Assembly: GCF_040183065.1 (NCBI RefSeq)
Contig: NC_091123.1
Location: forward strand, 7,150,501-7,214,500
Length of the DNA stretch: 64,000 nucleotides
Origin: Periplaneta americana
Taxonomy: Eukaryota; Arthropoda; Insecta; Blattodea; Blattidae
Direction of reading: 5' to 3'
Each line of letters opens with the position of its first letter. The stretch's first letter is position 1. The translations under genes were made by a program, and so were the position numbers. Of this stretch, positions 46,316 through 56,269 are shown in pieces. The notes below the pieces were generated by a model, which was not told where the DNA came from, did not search any database, and worked only from the letters and a program-made list of their open reading frames with translations.

Positions 46316-47089
46316 CAACTGCACTTTTCCTTGGATACTCAGGAATTATATTTTGTTTTGTTTAATTTAAATGCAAGTAAATCACAGGCAATCTTAATAG
46401 AACATCAAAGATCGAAGTGTGACAAGCAAAATTTGCCACCGATAATTGTAAATAATACTACTATTCCATACAGTACGACTGTGAAGAACCTTGGTATTTA
46501 TATGGATTGTCACCTGGAATGGAATGAACAAGTGAATCACACTTCCAAAAAAATATTTTCCATTATTCACTCATTAAAGCGACTGAAGCACTTTCTTCCT
46601 GATAAATTAAAATTAATCCTTGTACAAACACTCGTGATGCCACACTTCGACTACTGCGATATTATATTAAGTAACCTAAATGCAAATTTTAGCAGCAGGC
46701 TACAACGTGTGCATAATGCGTGCGTCTGTTATATTTGTAATATTCGTAAGTATGATCATGTTTCCCTGTCTTTCCAAACTCTGTCTTGGCTAAGGCTAAG
46801 CGATCGACGAGCCCTGCATTCTCTTGTTCTCTTATTTCAAATTCTGCGCACCGCTACCCCAATCTATTTGGCTTCTCGTTTTCAAAATTTATCTGCATAT
46901 CATCAGCTAAGTACAAGATCTCATCATAACAATTTACTCATTATACCCTACCACAAGACATCTTTATATTCTTCATCCTATACAGTTTCAGTTGCTAGAA
47001 ATTGGAACTCGCTTCAGAGTGATGTAAGGGGTTGTTGGACAATAACTTCAATTAGGTCAAAATTGCATAAATTCTTACTTAACAGATAA
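46253..47089 (+). CDS. Non-LTR retrotransposon RT C-terminal fragment, open reading frame
   Basis: The open frame of 278 codons shows LINE homology from about 46345: LNASKSQAILIEHQR, VKNLGIYMDCHLEWNEQVNH, DYCDIILSNL and LQRVHNACVCYICNI, ending in FLLNR then TAA. This is the thumb and C-terminal part of a jockey/CR1-type polyprotein; the catalytic YADD region is missing. The first roughly 30 codons run through the antisense fragment at 45960-46315 and are not native. It has no stop or frameshift in the homologous part, so it is a young copy. Its 3' UTR runs to the (ATT)n at 47523-47574. Confidence 0.85.
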   Translation: MVDVSIRELLLIIAFDLIERMQLHFSLDTQELYFVLFNLNASKSQAILIEHQRSKCDKQNLPPIIVNNTTIPYSTTVKNLGIYMDCHLEWNEQVNHTSKKIFSIIHSLKRLKHFLPDKLKLILVQTLVMPHFDYCDIILSNLNANFSSRLQRVHNACVCYICNIRKYDHVSLSFQTLSWLRLSDRRALHSLVLLFQILRTATPIYLASRFQNLSAYHQLSTRSHHNNLLIIPYHKTSLYSSSYTVSVARNWNSLQSDVRGCWTITSIRSKLHKFLLNR

Positions 47090-47521
47090 TTGCTGATTAA
47101 TATTTGTTACTTATAATGAAACTAACATCTGTCCATTCTTATTATTATTATTATTATTATCATTAATTTTTCTAAATAGATTTACAAAACCTCTAATGGC
47201 AATTACATTAATATTCTCATTACAGAAATAGAAATATATATATATTCTCCCTGTAACATAGTCCTAGTAAGCTTATATTAAATTAATTTTCATCATTTTA
47301 CTAGCAATCTCAAATATTAAATTAATTATAATTCACTGAATTAAATTAGCTCATAAATTAAGTTACTACTTTACCTTATAGATTTATCTAAATTTAAATA
47401 AATATGTAGTGAAGAATATTGCTGGAGAACCTTTTAAGTGTAGTGTAAATATTTGTAATTTAAATTTATGTATTGTATTAAGGCTGGTTGAGTGGAAGAG
47501 AAGCTGCCAGCGAAAATAAAA

Positions 47522-47575
<54 letters not shown>

Positions 47576-47578
47576 ACT
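47090..47578 (+). repeat. LINE 3' UTR and (ATT)n tail
   Basis: AT-rich non-coding sequence after the LINE stop. It has an inner (ATT)n run at 47139-47160 and ends in GGCTGGTTGAGTGGAAGAGA, AATAAAACA and a pure (ATT)n run, as expected for the 3' end of the element above. Confidence 0.75.
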
Positions 47579-48029
47579 GAGAAACTTCATCTTTTATTAC
47601 TTGAAATTTCGTGAATATGGTATGATATTAAATCTTGATATTTTGAGTTGATTAATCTTTTAAATGTTGAAATTTATAAAGGTGACATGAGTTCCTGTGA
47701 ATTAGCGAACATGGTAAACCTACTGATTTGGTGGCAGTCCCTTTCATACACACACTTCGGCTTGATACAATCACACTATTCACCCTACTTTAATGCTATT
47801 ATGCATTTGTAAGGATTCCTTCTTTATGAGGGAGAGGAGTACAAAACTCTCACACATACTTCAAATAACACCACACAACAGATTATTCATATTTTTGTGA
47901 ATTAGTATGGGCTCCTATTGTATGATAATTCAATGCAGTCAACTTCCTAACGAAAATCACTCGCCTAACAAATCAAAGATGATATTTATTTTGTTTCACA
48001 AGTCAAAGCTTATTTTAATGAGTTTTGGT
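47579..48029. other. No gene recognised
   Basis: AT-rich sequence between two LINE copies. Confidence 0.4.
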
Positions 48030-49035
48030 TATGTGATAAAGTGAACAAAAGTTTGTTATTCGAAATTTTGACAAAGGATCAGATCCCAAAGCAGATCATA
48101 TATAATATTTATAACCTTTACAAATCAAACCTTATTGCAGTAAAAATAAAAGAAAAAATAACTCATTGGACGGAAATAAACTCAGGAGTCAGACAAGGTT
48201 GTGGGCTCTCTCCTTTGCTTTTTAACGTTTATATGAATTCCATTGTGAAAGATTTTAGAGAAACAAAACACGGATATATCACTATTAACAGAAATTTAAA
48301 ATTAGATGTAATAACGTTTGCAGATGATCTTGTTTTACTAGCAACATCTGAAGATGATTTGCAATGGTCAGTACATAATTTAAATTTAATAGCTAAAAAA
48401 TATTCAATGGAAATATCCATTAACAAAACAAAAATAATGGCCTTTTGTGGTAAACACCCAATACCAAGCAAAATTTGTTTAAATAACACAATTTTGGAAA
48501 GAGTTAATGAGTTTAATTATTTAGGATATAAACTTTCTTTTGTTGAAAATTTGGATTTATCAGAGAAAATTGTAAAATTCAACAAATCAATGGGCATCAT
48601 TAATAGAGTTTTAAAACCTTCAAAAATCAACTCGTACTCGTCTTTATCAAATAATAGCTCGACCAGTCTTATGTTATGGGAGTGAAGCGTGGACTATAAG
48701 GACAAAAGATGAAAGCAGACTAACAGCTTGTGAGATGAGATTCATGTGCCAAACAGCTGACTACACTAAATGGGATCGGAAGAAAAATGAAGATATCCTT
48801 AAAGAACTTAATGTGTCATCAATACTGGACTATATCTCCAGATATCAGTTAAACTGGAAGGAACACGTCTCAAGAATGGTTTCATCCAGGATCCCTAAGG
48901 CAATAATGAAGTATCGTCCAAATGGGAAACGGTCACTTGGTCGACCTATGAAAAGATGGCAAGAACATCGCTTTTTCAGGCTGTAACAGTTCTTTTGGGA
49001 CTAGTACTTGATAGGGAAATGATGATGATGATGGT
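48030..49035 (+). pseudogene. 5'-truncated non-LTR retrotransposon, RT with one frameshift
   Basis: The homology starts within RT at DKVNKSLLFEIL (48028). HWTEINSGVRQGCGLSPLLF (motif B, near 48160-48220) follows, then VITFADDLVLLATSEDD (catalytic FADD, near 48310-48360), SINKTKIMAF and NEFNYLGYKLS. Near 48640 the frame shifts and continues as RPVLCYGSEAWTIRTKDESR and GKRSLGRPMKRWQEH. It ends in a stop and an (ATG)n tail near 49020-49035. One frameshift in about 300 codons implies moderate age. No poly-A is seen; the simple-repeat tail suits RTE- or CR1-like elements. Confidence 0.9.
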
Positions 49036-49039
49036 CATG

Positions 49040-49301
49040 TTAGATCTATCAATTATTGTATTGCATTGTATTCATTTACATTCCATGGTATTCGTACATT
49101 GCTTCACAGCTAGAATATGGAACATTCCAAAAAAAATCTTAATAGTACTATAAAGTCTTAATTATAGTCAAAGTCTAGTTGAAATATATACAGAAGAGTT
49201 TTACAATATAGTATACTAGTACAACACGAAGGTTTAGTATCGATATTTAATACAAGACAGAAATATTCATGAAGCAATGTTGAATGTCATGAATTCACTT
49301 A
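49040..49301. other. No gene recognised
   Basis: AT-rich spacer. Confidence 0.4.
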
Positions 49302-49303
49302 TA

Positions 49304-49898
49304 CTGGGTGTTCATTTCAAAATGTGTCATGACGTCACTGTTGATGAGTCAGCGATTTAAGAGAGTTTCAGCTTTTATGTCAGAGAAGTTGCCTATGAAT
49401 CAAGGCGTTCAATCTGAACTTGAGAACGTGTACAGTATAACTTGAACGTCGTAGCAACAGATGGCGGTCTGTACGGTCTGTGTGCTTTCGAACTGTGTTT
49501 TGCTCGGCCAAATCATACGCAGGGTATTTGTTATCATCGGTTGCGTACGGCAACATTCCACAATGCAAATCAAATGTTCCGTGTCCATGTTGACAGTCGA
49601 AATTAATGTCAACAAATAAGTAAGTAATCGCCTTAACCCTCTCCCCATATCTCGACAATAAGAAAAAAACTCACCTCAGTACATGTTTCGAAACAGTTCA
49701 CATTCCTGCCACTACCGGCGTCACCGTACGTATCGGTAATTACTCTTCAGAACGAATGCTGTACTTTCTACGCAACTTCTCTGGCACATAGGTAATACAC
49801 CTCTGCGGAAGTGTAGGGAGATTGAATTCTCTAGGCTCGTAGACTAGCCACATGACGACATACAGCGAGCCATGACACACTTTGAACTGAACACCCAG
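49304..49898. mobile_element. 595-bp non-autonomous DNA transposon
   Basis: The TIRs are about 28 bp: CTGGGTGTTCATTTCAAAAT with GTGTCATG at the left, and CATGACACACTTTGAACTGA with ACACCCAG at the right. TA flanks both ends (49302-49303 and 49899-49900). The interior is GC-richer than the surroundings and has no transposase motif. The TA target and CTGGGTGTTCA ends point to the Tc1/mariner superfamily. Confidence 0.9.
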
Positions 49899-49900
49899 TA

Positions 49901-51359
49901 GAATAGGTGTCACTTGTACATGAAGGAAAGAGTTTCAAGATGAACAGAATAAGTGTTCTCTGTACCAGGAATAAACAACCCTTATTTAAAATCAATGAAT
50001 CCATCTTCATTATAACAATAACGGTGTTTACTTGTCAATAACAATAAGATAAAGACAGACATGTGCAGAGGTTTTACACTGTTGCCACATTTCCTTATGT
50101 GGCAAGCATATTAAAAAAAAAAAAAGGAATATCTAGGAAAGAAATAATACTGTGTATAGCAATAGTAGAAGAAGCAATATTATTTACATATAAGCAATAC
50201 AAGTATAGTATGCCCTTTTAGCATTCCTTACAGAGACAAACAAAGACAATGCTAGCTACATTGCCAATTTGTATCAAAAAGAACTTCACTGGAGAGTCAA
50301 GAGTCACACTTGAACAACAGAAATTTGTTACAGAAATATTTCTGCACTTTTGTTAACATTTAAGAGAGATGTTTCAAAAAACAGTTCTTCAGAATAAAAT
50401 TATGTAATAAACTGTGAAGTTTATCAAGTAATGAAGAATTTAAAAGTTCAGATTGAACAAAGAAAAAAATTTTTTTTTTTTTGATACCAGGTGCATCAGT
50501 GTTTAAATAAGCTATGTAATGCAAATGACAAGGATAAGTATACAAAATAATTTCATGTTCTGTTTAAAGTTTGTGCAAGTTACATAAATAAGTTGTTTGA
50601 TTTTAGCAATGAAAGTGTTCTCTCTAAATTGGAGAAATTCACCAGATTATAAAAAAGTTTAAGTTTAGCTGAATCACTTTCTCTTTTTGATAACATTATG
50701 TATTGATGACAAGTACTCAAAATTCTTTTTGATTAAAGAACTTTACTGCCATGATAAAAATGCACATTTTCAGGAATAAATTATGAGCACATCCATTGCT
50801 AGAAGATGAGTTATTTCATTGATTTGACTGGCAAAAGGAAAACTTAATGGTATGATAGTATTGTTTCCAATAATGCCTGCCTACAACGTGCAATTCAGCC
50901 GACTGTATGTGACGTTCTTGGAAATGATTTTAATTGTGCAAATGCAGAACATTCTGATATTTTTATGGAATACAGGACTTGACAGGGTGATTTGGTTTTT
51001 ATTGGCCCGTTTTACAAATCCTCCGGATCCTTTACATTTGGAGGTTACATTTGCTGTTTTATACGTTTTTTTTTTTACATACTTGACATTTCGGATCTTT
51101 TACATTCGAATATTTTATGAAATTTAATTATTTTGAAATATGCCATATAATTTGTCCTTGGTGATATTTGTTTTATTATTTTATTGTCTCTTTTTAGACA
51201 CTACCTTGGGTCTGAGAATTGCTAATTTTTAATGATTTTTTACGAATCATCTTGTTAATACTGCATTTGTGTACTTCGTTTTTAATGTGACAACGTTTTT
51301 TAGCTCACATTAGTATTCAGCTTGTTGTATTGTTTGTGTTTTTTTAAAGAATTTTATAT
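49901..51359. other. No gene recognised
   Basis: Contains a poly-A/T junction near 50461-50480. The open frame at 50852-51127 (plus, 91 codons) has no recognisable domain. Confidence 0.4.
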
Positions 51360-52074
51360 AAGGGCACAATTAGCCATAGTGGCTGACGCACCCTTTTTAA
51401 ATCTCACTAACTCCAATAATGCTTTGTCAAAGATGGCTGCTAGAAAAAGCAGTAAGTATGAAAATAGATCAGTTTCAATTGATTGCAAGTTGTGATGTGT
51501 GTATATGTAGGTATGCCTAATTGCTATAACAATATCACCCCCAAAAATTCCAGCCCACACATTCATCTTCTGAGGAAACTGGGTATTACCTTCAAGAAAC
51601 ACATGAAGATTTTCAATGTCCCAGTACCTACAATTGTGTTTGTTGACAAACCCAGAAAAAAGTCGCTTCATCACTAAAGCAAATATTTTGTGTCAAATAT
51701 GAATCATCTTCAATTCTCTGAGACATCTGTTCACAAAATTCTACTCCTCTATCATAATCGTCTTCGCTGAGCTGTTGGTGACTTTGTATGTCGTAGGGGA
51801 AAAATCTGTTCATTTTGAACACTTTATGTATGGAACCAACCGAAATGTTTGTTACAGCAGTACTTTTGGAATGGAGGTGGTGGGTTCATTAATGAAATTT
51901 ATTTATTTATTTAAATTCAAATATACAGAATAAAGAAATATAATTACAAAACAAACAAAGAGAAATACAAATAAAATAATACAAGCAATATAAAAAGAAG
52001 ATACAGTAGTATTAACAAAATTTGAGACCGAATGAGCAGCGGTCGCAGTTCAGATATAATATTAAAATAAAAAA

Positions 52075-52105
<31 letters not shown>

Positions 52106-53055
52106 TAAATAAATAAGTAAAATAAAATAGGAACTAAAATATAATTACAGCGGCAATGGAATTATATAATATAATATTAACACTAGAGAAGAATAATATC
52201 GCACGTGAAAAGTAGGACTAATATATATTTCAAAATTATAGAATACAAATATAATATAGGTTGATGAATTCATATACATAGGCTATAAATTTATTTAATC
52301 AAATTGAAGATATTAACAGGTTTCTAATTTTCTTGTTATATGTTAGTGGGTTACATGTTAGAAGTTCTCGGTGTAATTTAGTTAAAGCATTGTACAACCG
52401 AGGGCCAAAATTTATGCTATGCTTTAGACCAGCAGATGTGAGACATTTAGGTTCTACTAATGTTGAATTAATATTTCGTCTTGTGTCATAATTGTGTGTC
52501 TGTAATACAAACTTATTACGATTTTTATGATAAAATTTTAACAGCGTATACTTATAAATTTGTTCAATATTAAATACATTAAATTCAGAATAAATTAATT
52601 TAGTTGGATAATCGAAACGTTTCTTCAAACAAATTTTAATTATTCGTTTTTGTAGTAAATTTAACGGACTAAGATTAATTTTTGTACTTCCACCCCAAAC
52701 AATTACACCATATTGAATGATAGACTGAATAATGGCCAAATAAACATTTCGTAGAACTCTAATAGGTAAGTAGCATCGAAGATTAACGAATTTATAAATT
52801 GTTTTACGAAGCCTCTTAATCTTAATCTAGTATTTCAATCTGCGAAGTTTCATCGAGTTTTCTAGGTTGCCAATTTGCTTTATTGCACACAGAACCAGTT
52901 TCTTCAAATTTCCATTTTTGATCTATGACATATCAGTGACTTACGTTTTTCTCAGGGTGTCTCTTGTTGAAAGCTCTAGCAGTTCTACGAGAACAACTGT
53001 TTTCAGCTCCATAAATAAATACGATTTCTGTTCTCTCTTGAAGGGTATACACCAT
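51360..53055 (-). pseudogene. DUF4817-type DDE transposase, split by a LINE
   Basis: On the minus strand from 53055 the frame reads [20 protein letters not shown], then [20 protein letters not shown] and KFEETGSVCNKANW, a clear DUF4817 helix-turn-helix domain. After LDETSQIEIL (about 52840) a LINE interrupts. The transposase resumes near 51890 with STAVTNISVGSIHKVFKMNR, then DIQSHQQLSEDDYDRGVEF, CEQMSQ and ICFSDEATFF (first catalytic Asp, about 51680). A frameshift leads to VNKHNCRYWDIENLHVF and PQKMNVWAGIFGGDIV (about 51550). The second and third catalytic acids are not legible, so the C-terminal half is lost or decayed. Terminal repeats were not identified. Confidence 0.88.
51895..52835 (-). 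mobile_element. 5'-truncated LINE inserted in the transposase gene
   Basis: A minus-strand open frame (52739-52299, with homology starting near 52800) encodes NLRCYLPIRVLRNVY, IIQYGVIVWGGSTKINLSPL, LQKRIIKICLKKR and LYSEFNVFNIEQIYKY-like sequence. The pattern is the RT C-terminus of jockey-like elements (IIQYGI.VWGG, LQKRIIK). A stop at 52299 and about 400 bp of AT-rich 3' UTR with an (AAT)n stretch follow, ending in an AAATAAATAAATAAATT tail at about 51898. Removing it rejoins the flanking transposase reading order. Confidence 0.85.
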
Positions 53056-53069
53056 TTTACAATAATTTA

Positions 53070-53461
53070 ATACACAAACACAACTATTACAAGAAATGTC
53101 CAATGGTATCTGTAGCTTCAGCTCTAATCAACAGTAACAACAATCGAGGTTGCCAGGCAACGATATAAAACAAAAGATGTCAAATAAATGAATGAGGTAT
53201 ATAAACAATTGAATGCTCTTTAATATTTAAGTATAAAAATATTGGGATGCCATTTGAAATTTCTAAAGGGCGGTGGTTCGGGGGTGGGGGGTGAAATCTA
53301 AAATGCAATTAAGCCTGGTTTGAGACTTCCCCTCAATATCTAAACTGACGTGTTTTTTGTTTAAATTGAATTCAATTTAAATTATTAGTTATTTAGACTG
53401 GAAAGTTTTGAATTGAAAGCTCTATATATTACTTTCTCGTATTAATGAACTAAGTTGACCA
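53070..53461. other. No gene recognised
   Basis: Upstream flank of the transposase relic. No matching terminal repeat found. A G-rich patch lies near 53270-53290. Confidence 0.35.
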
Positions 53462-53486
53462 GTTTCGGTCTGGGGGCCATCTTCAG
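53462..53486 (-). other. CTGAAGAT-hairpin-CGAAAC motif, Penelope-type 3' signature
   Basis: The minus strand reads CTGAAGATGGCCCCCAGACC then GAAAC. The GG/CC strands can form a short imperfect stem. The same arrangement ends the Penelope-type ORFs at 43508-43536 and 3514-3487, so this may mark the 3' end of another such element running to higher coordinates. No GIY-YIG domain was found there. Confidence 0.45.
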
Positions 53487-53938
53487 AGTTAAGATGAATA
53501 AAAGTTGTGTAATCAAGTTGTATTTAAAAAAAAAAAAGCAGTCCATTACTTAATCTGAATTTGAACTTCTACTGATGCTTTTCTCATTAACTGTGCGGAG
53601 TACATCAAATATTTGAATGGATCACTCTCAAGAAAAAAATTAGTGTGAGATGAAGTAAAAAAAGAGTATAAACAATTCATTGGCAAAGTATAGGGTCTGG
53701 GAGAATGATCTCCCCGATTTGAATTGGTAGCCATACAGGTTTCTTGATAGTTGTGCTTGAGTAGCATAATCTTTGAGCAGCACAAGCTGTGTCATTTCTG
53801 TTACCATCATGGTGTGGACTGGCATTTTGTTGTTGAGCATTAAACAAAATGGTGACTATGATTGCAACACTGTGGCCATTTCGTACCCATTTTAGATAGG
53901 TCGACACGAAAAAATTCCTGATAAGAAAACCCTACTGA

Positions 53939-53979
53939 TTGTTGTTTAGTCAAATGTCTGAAGACAGGTTTGAACTCCA
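53939..53979 (-). repeat. Retroposon family E, 3' part (split copy)
   Basis: Reverse of the 33.6-33.77-kb repeat: TGTTGTTTAGTCAAATGTCT and GAAGACAGGTTTGAACTCC. It ends at the left border of the Harbinger element and resumes at 55349. Confidence 0.8.
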
Positions 53980-55348
53980 GGGGCCTGTTTCTCAAAACTC
54001 ACGGACTAGTAATACTAGTCTGTACAGTAGTAATATTAGTTTATTTTACAAGTCTGTGTTTCTAGAAACTACAAGGGTAAAGTAGTAGTTACCAGTTCAC
54101 AGACTAGTAATATTGGTCGATTTCACCAGTTCAAAAGTGATTCTGTTTCTCAAAATGCTAATCTAGTTGATTATACTAGTATTTAACAGGAATATTCCTA
54201 CAAGACTCTAAAGACTGGTGATTTCTATATTACCAGTTACCAGTGGCAATCTTTCTCAGATAATCAAAACAAAATATTGTAGTTATTTTTTTAATAAATG
54301 TGGTTTAGTGATTTCGATTGAAGTAGTAAAGAAGTTGTTGTGAGAAGAGCTAAAACTATATCGAGAAAGAACAATTATTATTCCTTTACGGGAGCATTGT
54401 TTAAATATAATGAACGGTTTAAATAAAGTGCTGAAAAGCTTGGAGAGTTGTTAAACATAGTGGGACCTGCCATAACAAGACAAACAAATAGAAGTCATGC
54501 ATTATCAGCAAAGTTTCAAATATAAATACAAATCGGGATGTTGATTATTTTCCAATGCCATCTGGTTTTTCTGCCCTAGACCAGCAACACATGCAGATTT
54601 TTTTCCTAATAATCTAATACCAATTCATCAACTGCAGTAATTTTTGCTGGCTTTCCTTCTCCACGCCAGTTCTTCTGACATTGTCAACTTTAGCCTACAA
54701 ATTAAATACAAGACGACACTAAGTAATTTATGAATAGATCAAACGTAAAACTGAAAAAAAAAAAAATAGCGATTTTTTCAAGTCATAAGTGGCATCCATG
54801 TCGCCAGTAGACCCACTAGCTACATAATGTGTTCATATTATGATACTGTGAACTTGAATTGGTACTCGTCAAACTTGCTTTCTTAATGTTGGGCCAGTAA
54901 GTGTCCCTAACGTATGCATAATCTTTGTTCTGAGGTATCAGTTCCATAGCCTCACATATTACACATTTTTTTGTCCAGTCGTTTACTTTATCATTTTTGT
55001 TATTATGCTTGAAAACGCACCGAATGATATATCCTTTGAGTCATTAATCATATTGAGTATAGTTAATTTGCTTTCAATTGATGGAATTTCAAGAGAAGAG
55101 AGAAGTAAGAACCAAAACACAAACAACTTAGCCTCCTAACCTCAAATAACAATACCTACCAATGGGTATAAATAAATGAACTCAATCAGCTGACTAGTGA
55201 AAGAGATCATGTGACTAGTGAAAAATTGTCACAAGTTACTAGACTGGTGAAATAGTTTGAGAAACAAAATCTACTAGAGCTGATGAAATATACTCTGGTA
55301 ACTAGTAACTGGTGAACTACTAAACTAGTGTTTTTGAGGAACAGGCCC
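53980..55348 (+). mobile_element. PIF/Harbinger-type element, decayed, inserted in a retroposon
   Basis: The TIRs are GGGCCTGTTTCTCAAAA (53980-53996) and TTTTGAGGAACAGGCCC (55332-55348), with a perfect 3-bp duplication CAG (53977-53979, 55349-55351). The interrupted family E repeat reads through once the element and one CAG are removed. The plus strand at about 54330-54530 holds a Harbinger-like N-terminal relic (SFTGALFKYNERFK, then GELLNIVGPAITRQTNRSHA). Minus-strand traces near 54950-54830 may be the second, Myb-like ORF (YAYVRDTYWPNIKK). Both ends carry many copies of an ACTAGT/CTAGTAA word. Confidence 0.9.
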
Positions 55349-55440
55349 CAGAAGTGATACCATGTAGGCATCACTAAGCCAGAAGTTAAGGAGTAGGGTG
55401 GCTAGTTCTTTTCCCCCGCCATTTAATACATTGTCGACTA
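55349..55440 (-). repeat. Retroposon family E, 5' part (split copy)
   Basis: It continues the repeat after the Harbinger insertion: AGAAGTGATACCATGTAGGC then GGGTGGCT on the plus strand match the complement of GGTGTCACTTATGAGG and AGCCACCCTAGCCC at 33.65-33.72 kb. The right border is approximate. Confidence 0.75.
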
Positions 55441-55711
55441 GCTATATATTACACTGGTCAGACTTCAGATGCAATTAAAAGACGCTGTAAATATTAGGGC
55501 TGAATGGAATATGAAAGAAAGAAATTTTTGTGACAGAGGTGAAATTGCATTGTATAAAAGTGTAACGAAAACTTTGTTACTTTGAACAACACTTTATTAT
55601 TTGCTGATTTTTTGTCCTGTCTTCCAGGGATCAATGCAAGTCTGGAATATGTTTTCAGACTTATAAATATTTATTGAATTGATGAAAAGCCGTGCCTTTC
55701 TGTATTTTAGT
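55441..55711. other. No gene recognised
   Basis: AT-rich spacer between family E and the next LINE. Confidence 0.35.
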
Positions 55712-56260
55712 TAAAGCAACATTAGAGCAAGGGACAGCTTCAAATACTTGGAATGTAGGCTACTATGAACAATAACATGAGCTGCTGCCAGGAAGTCAAA
55801 AGGAGGATAGCAATGGCAAAGAACGCTTTTAAAAGAAAAAAAAGCATCTTCTGCGGGCCTTTGGAAAAAGAACTAAGGCAGATATTAGTGAAGTGCTTTG
55901 TGTGGAGTGTGGCACTGTATGGGACAGAAACATGGACATTACGTCGAAGTGAAGAGAAGCGACTAGAAGCATTTGAAATGTGGATTATGGATAAGAAGGG
56001 AACATGTGAAATGGACAAACAGAATAAGAAATGAAGCTGTGTTGGAAAAAGTGGGTGAAGAAAGGATGATGTTGAAACTGATCAGGAAGAGGAAAAGAAA
56101 TTGGTGGGTCACAGAAGGATGCACTGGAATGAATGGTAAACGAGAGAAGATTCTAACAAAAGATATGGATCATAATGGAGACAGAAGAAGGCAGAAAATA
56201 GGAAAGATTGGAGAAAGCTGGGTTTGTAGTGAAAAACATGCCTTTGGGCAGAACACTGAA
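55712..56260 (+). pseudogene. LINE RT C-terminal fragment
   Basis: Across shifting plus-strand frames the order is DSFKYLECRL (55737), SCCQEVKRRIAMAKNAFKRK, GPLEKELRQILVKCFVWSVA, LYGTETWTLRRSEEKRLEAF, then WTNRIRNEAVLEKVGEERMM and KLIRKRKRNWW. It ends in a degraded GDRRRQKIGKIGES. This is the region after the RT core of a non-LTR element (FKYLG, LYG.ETWT, RKR.NW.GH). Stops near the start and a frameshift at about 56000 show decay. Confidence 0.88.
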
Positions 56261-56269
56261 TAAATTTGT

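Noticed and set aside
53546-53907. Overlapping minus-strand frames upstream of the CTGAAGAT motif, considered as a Penelope ORF
   Set aside because: No GIY-YIG pattern or similarity to the 43-kb ORF could be read in any frame.
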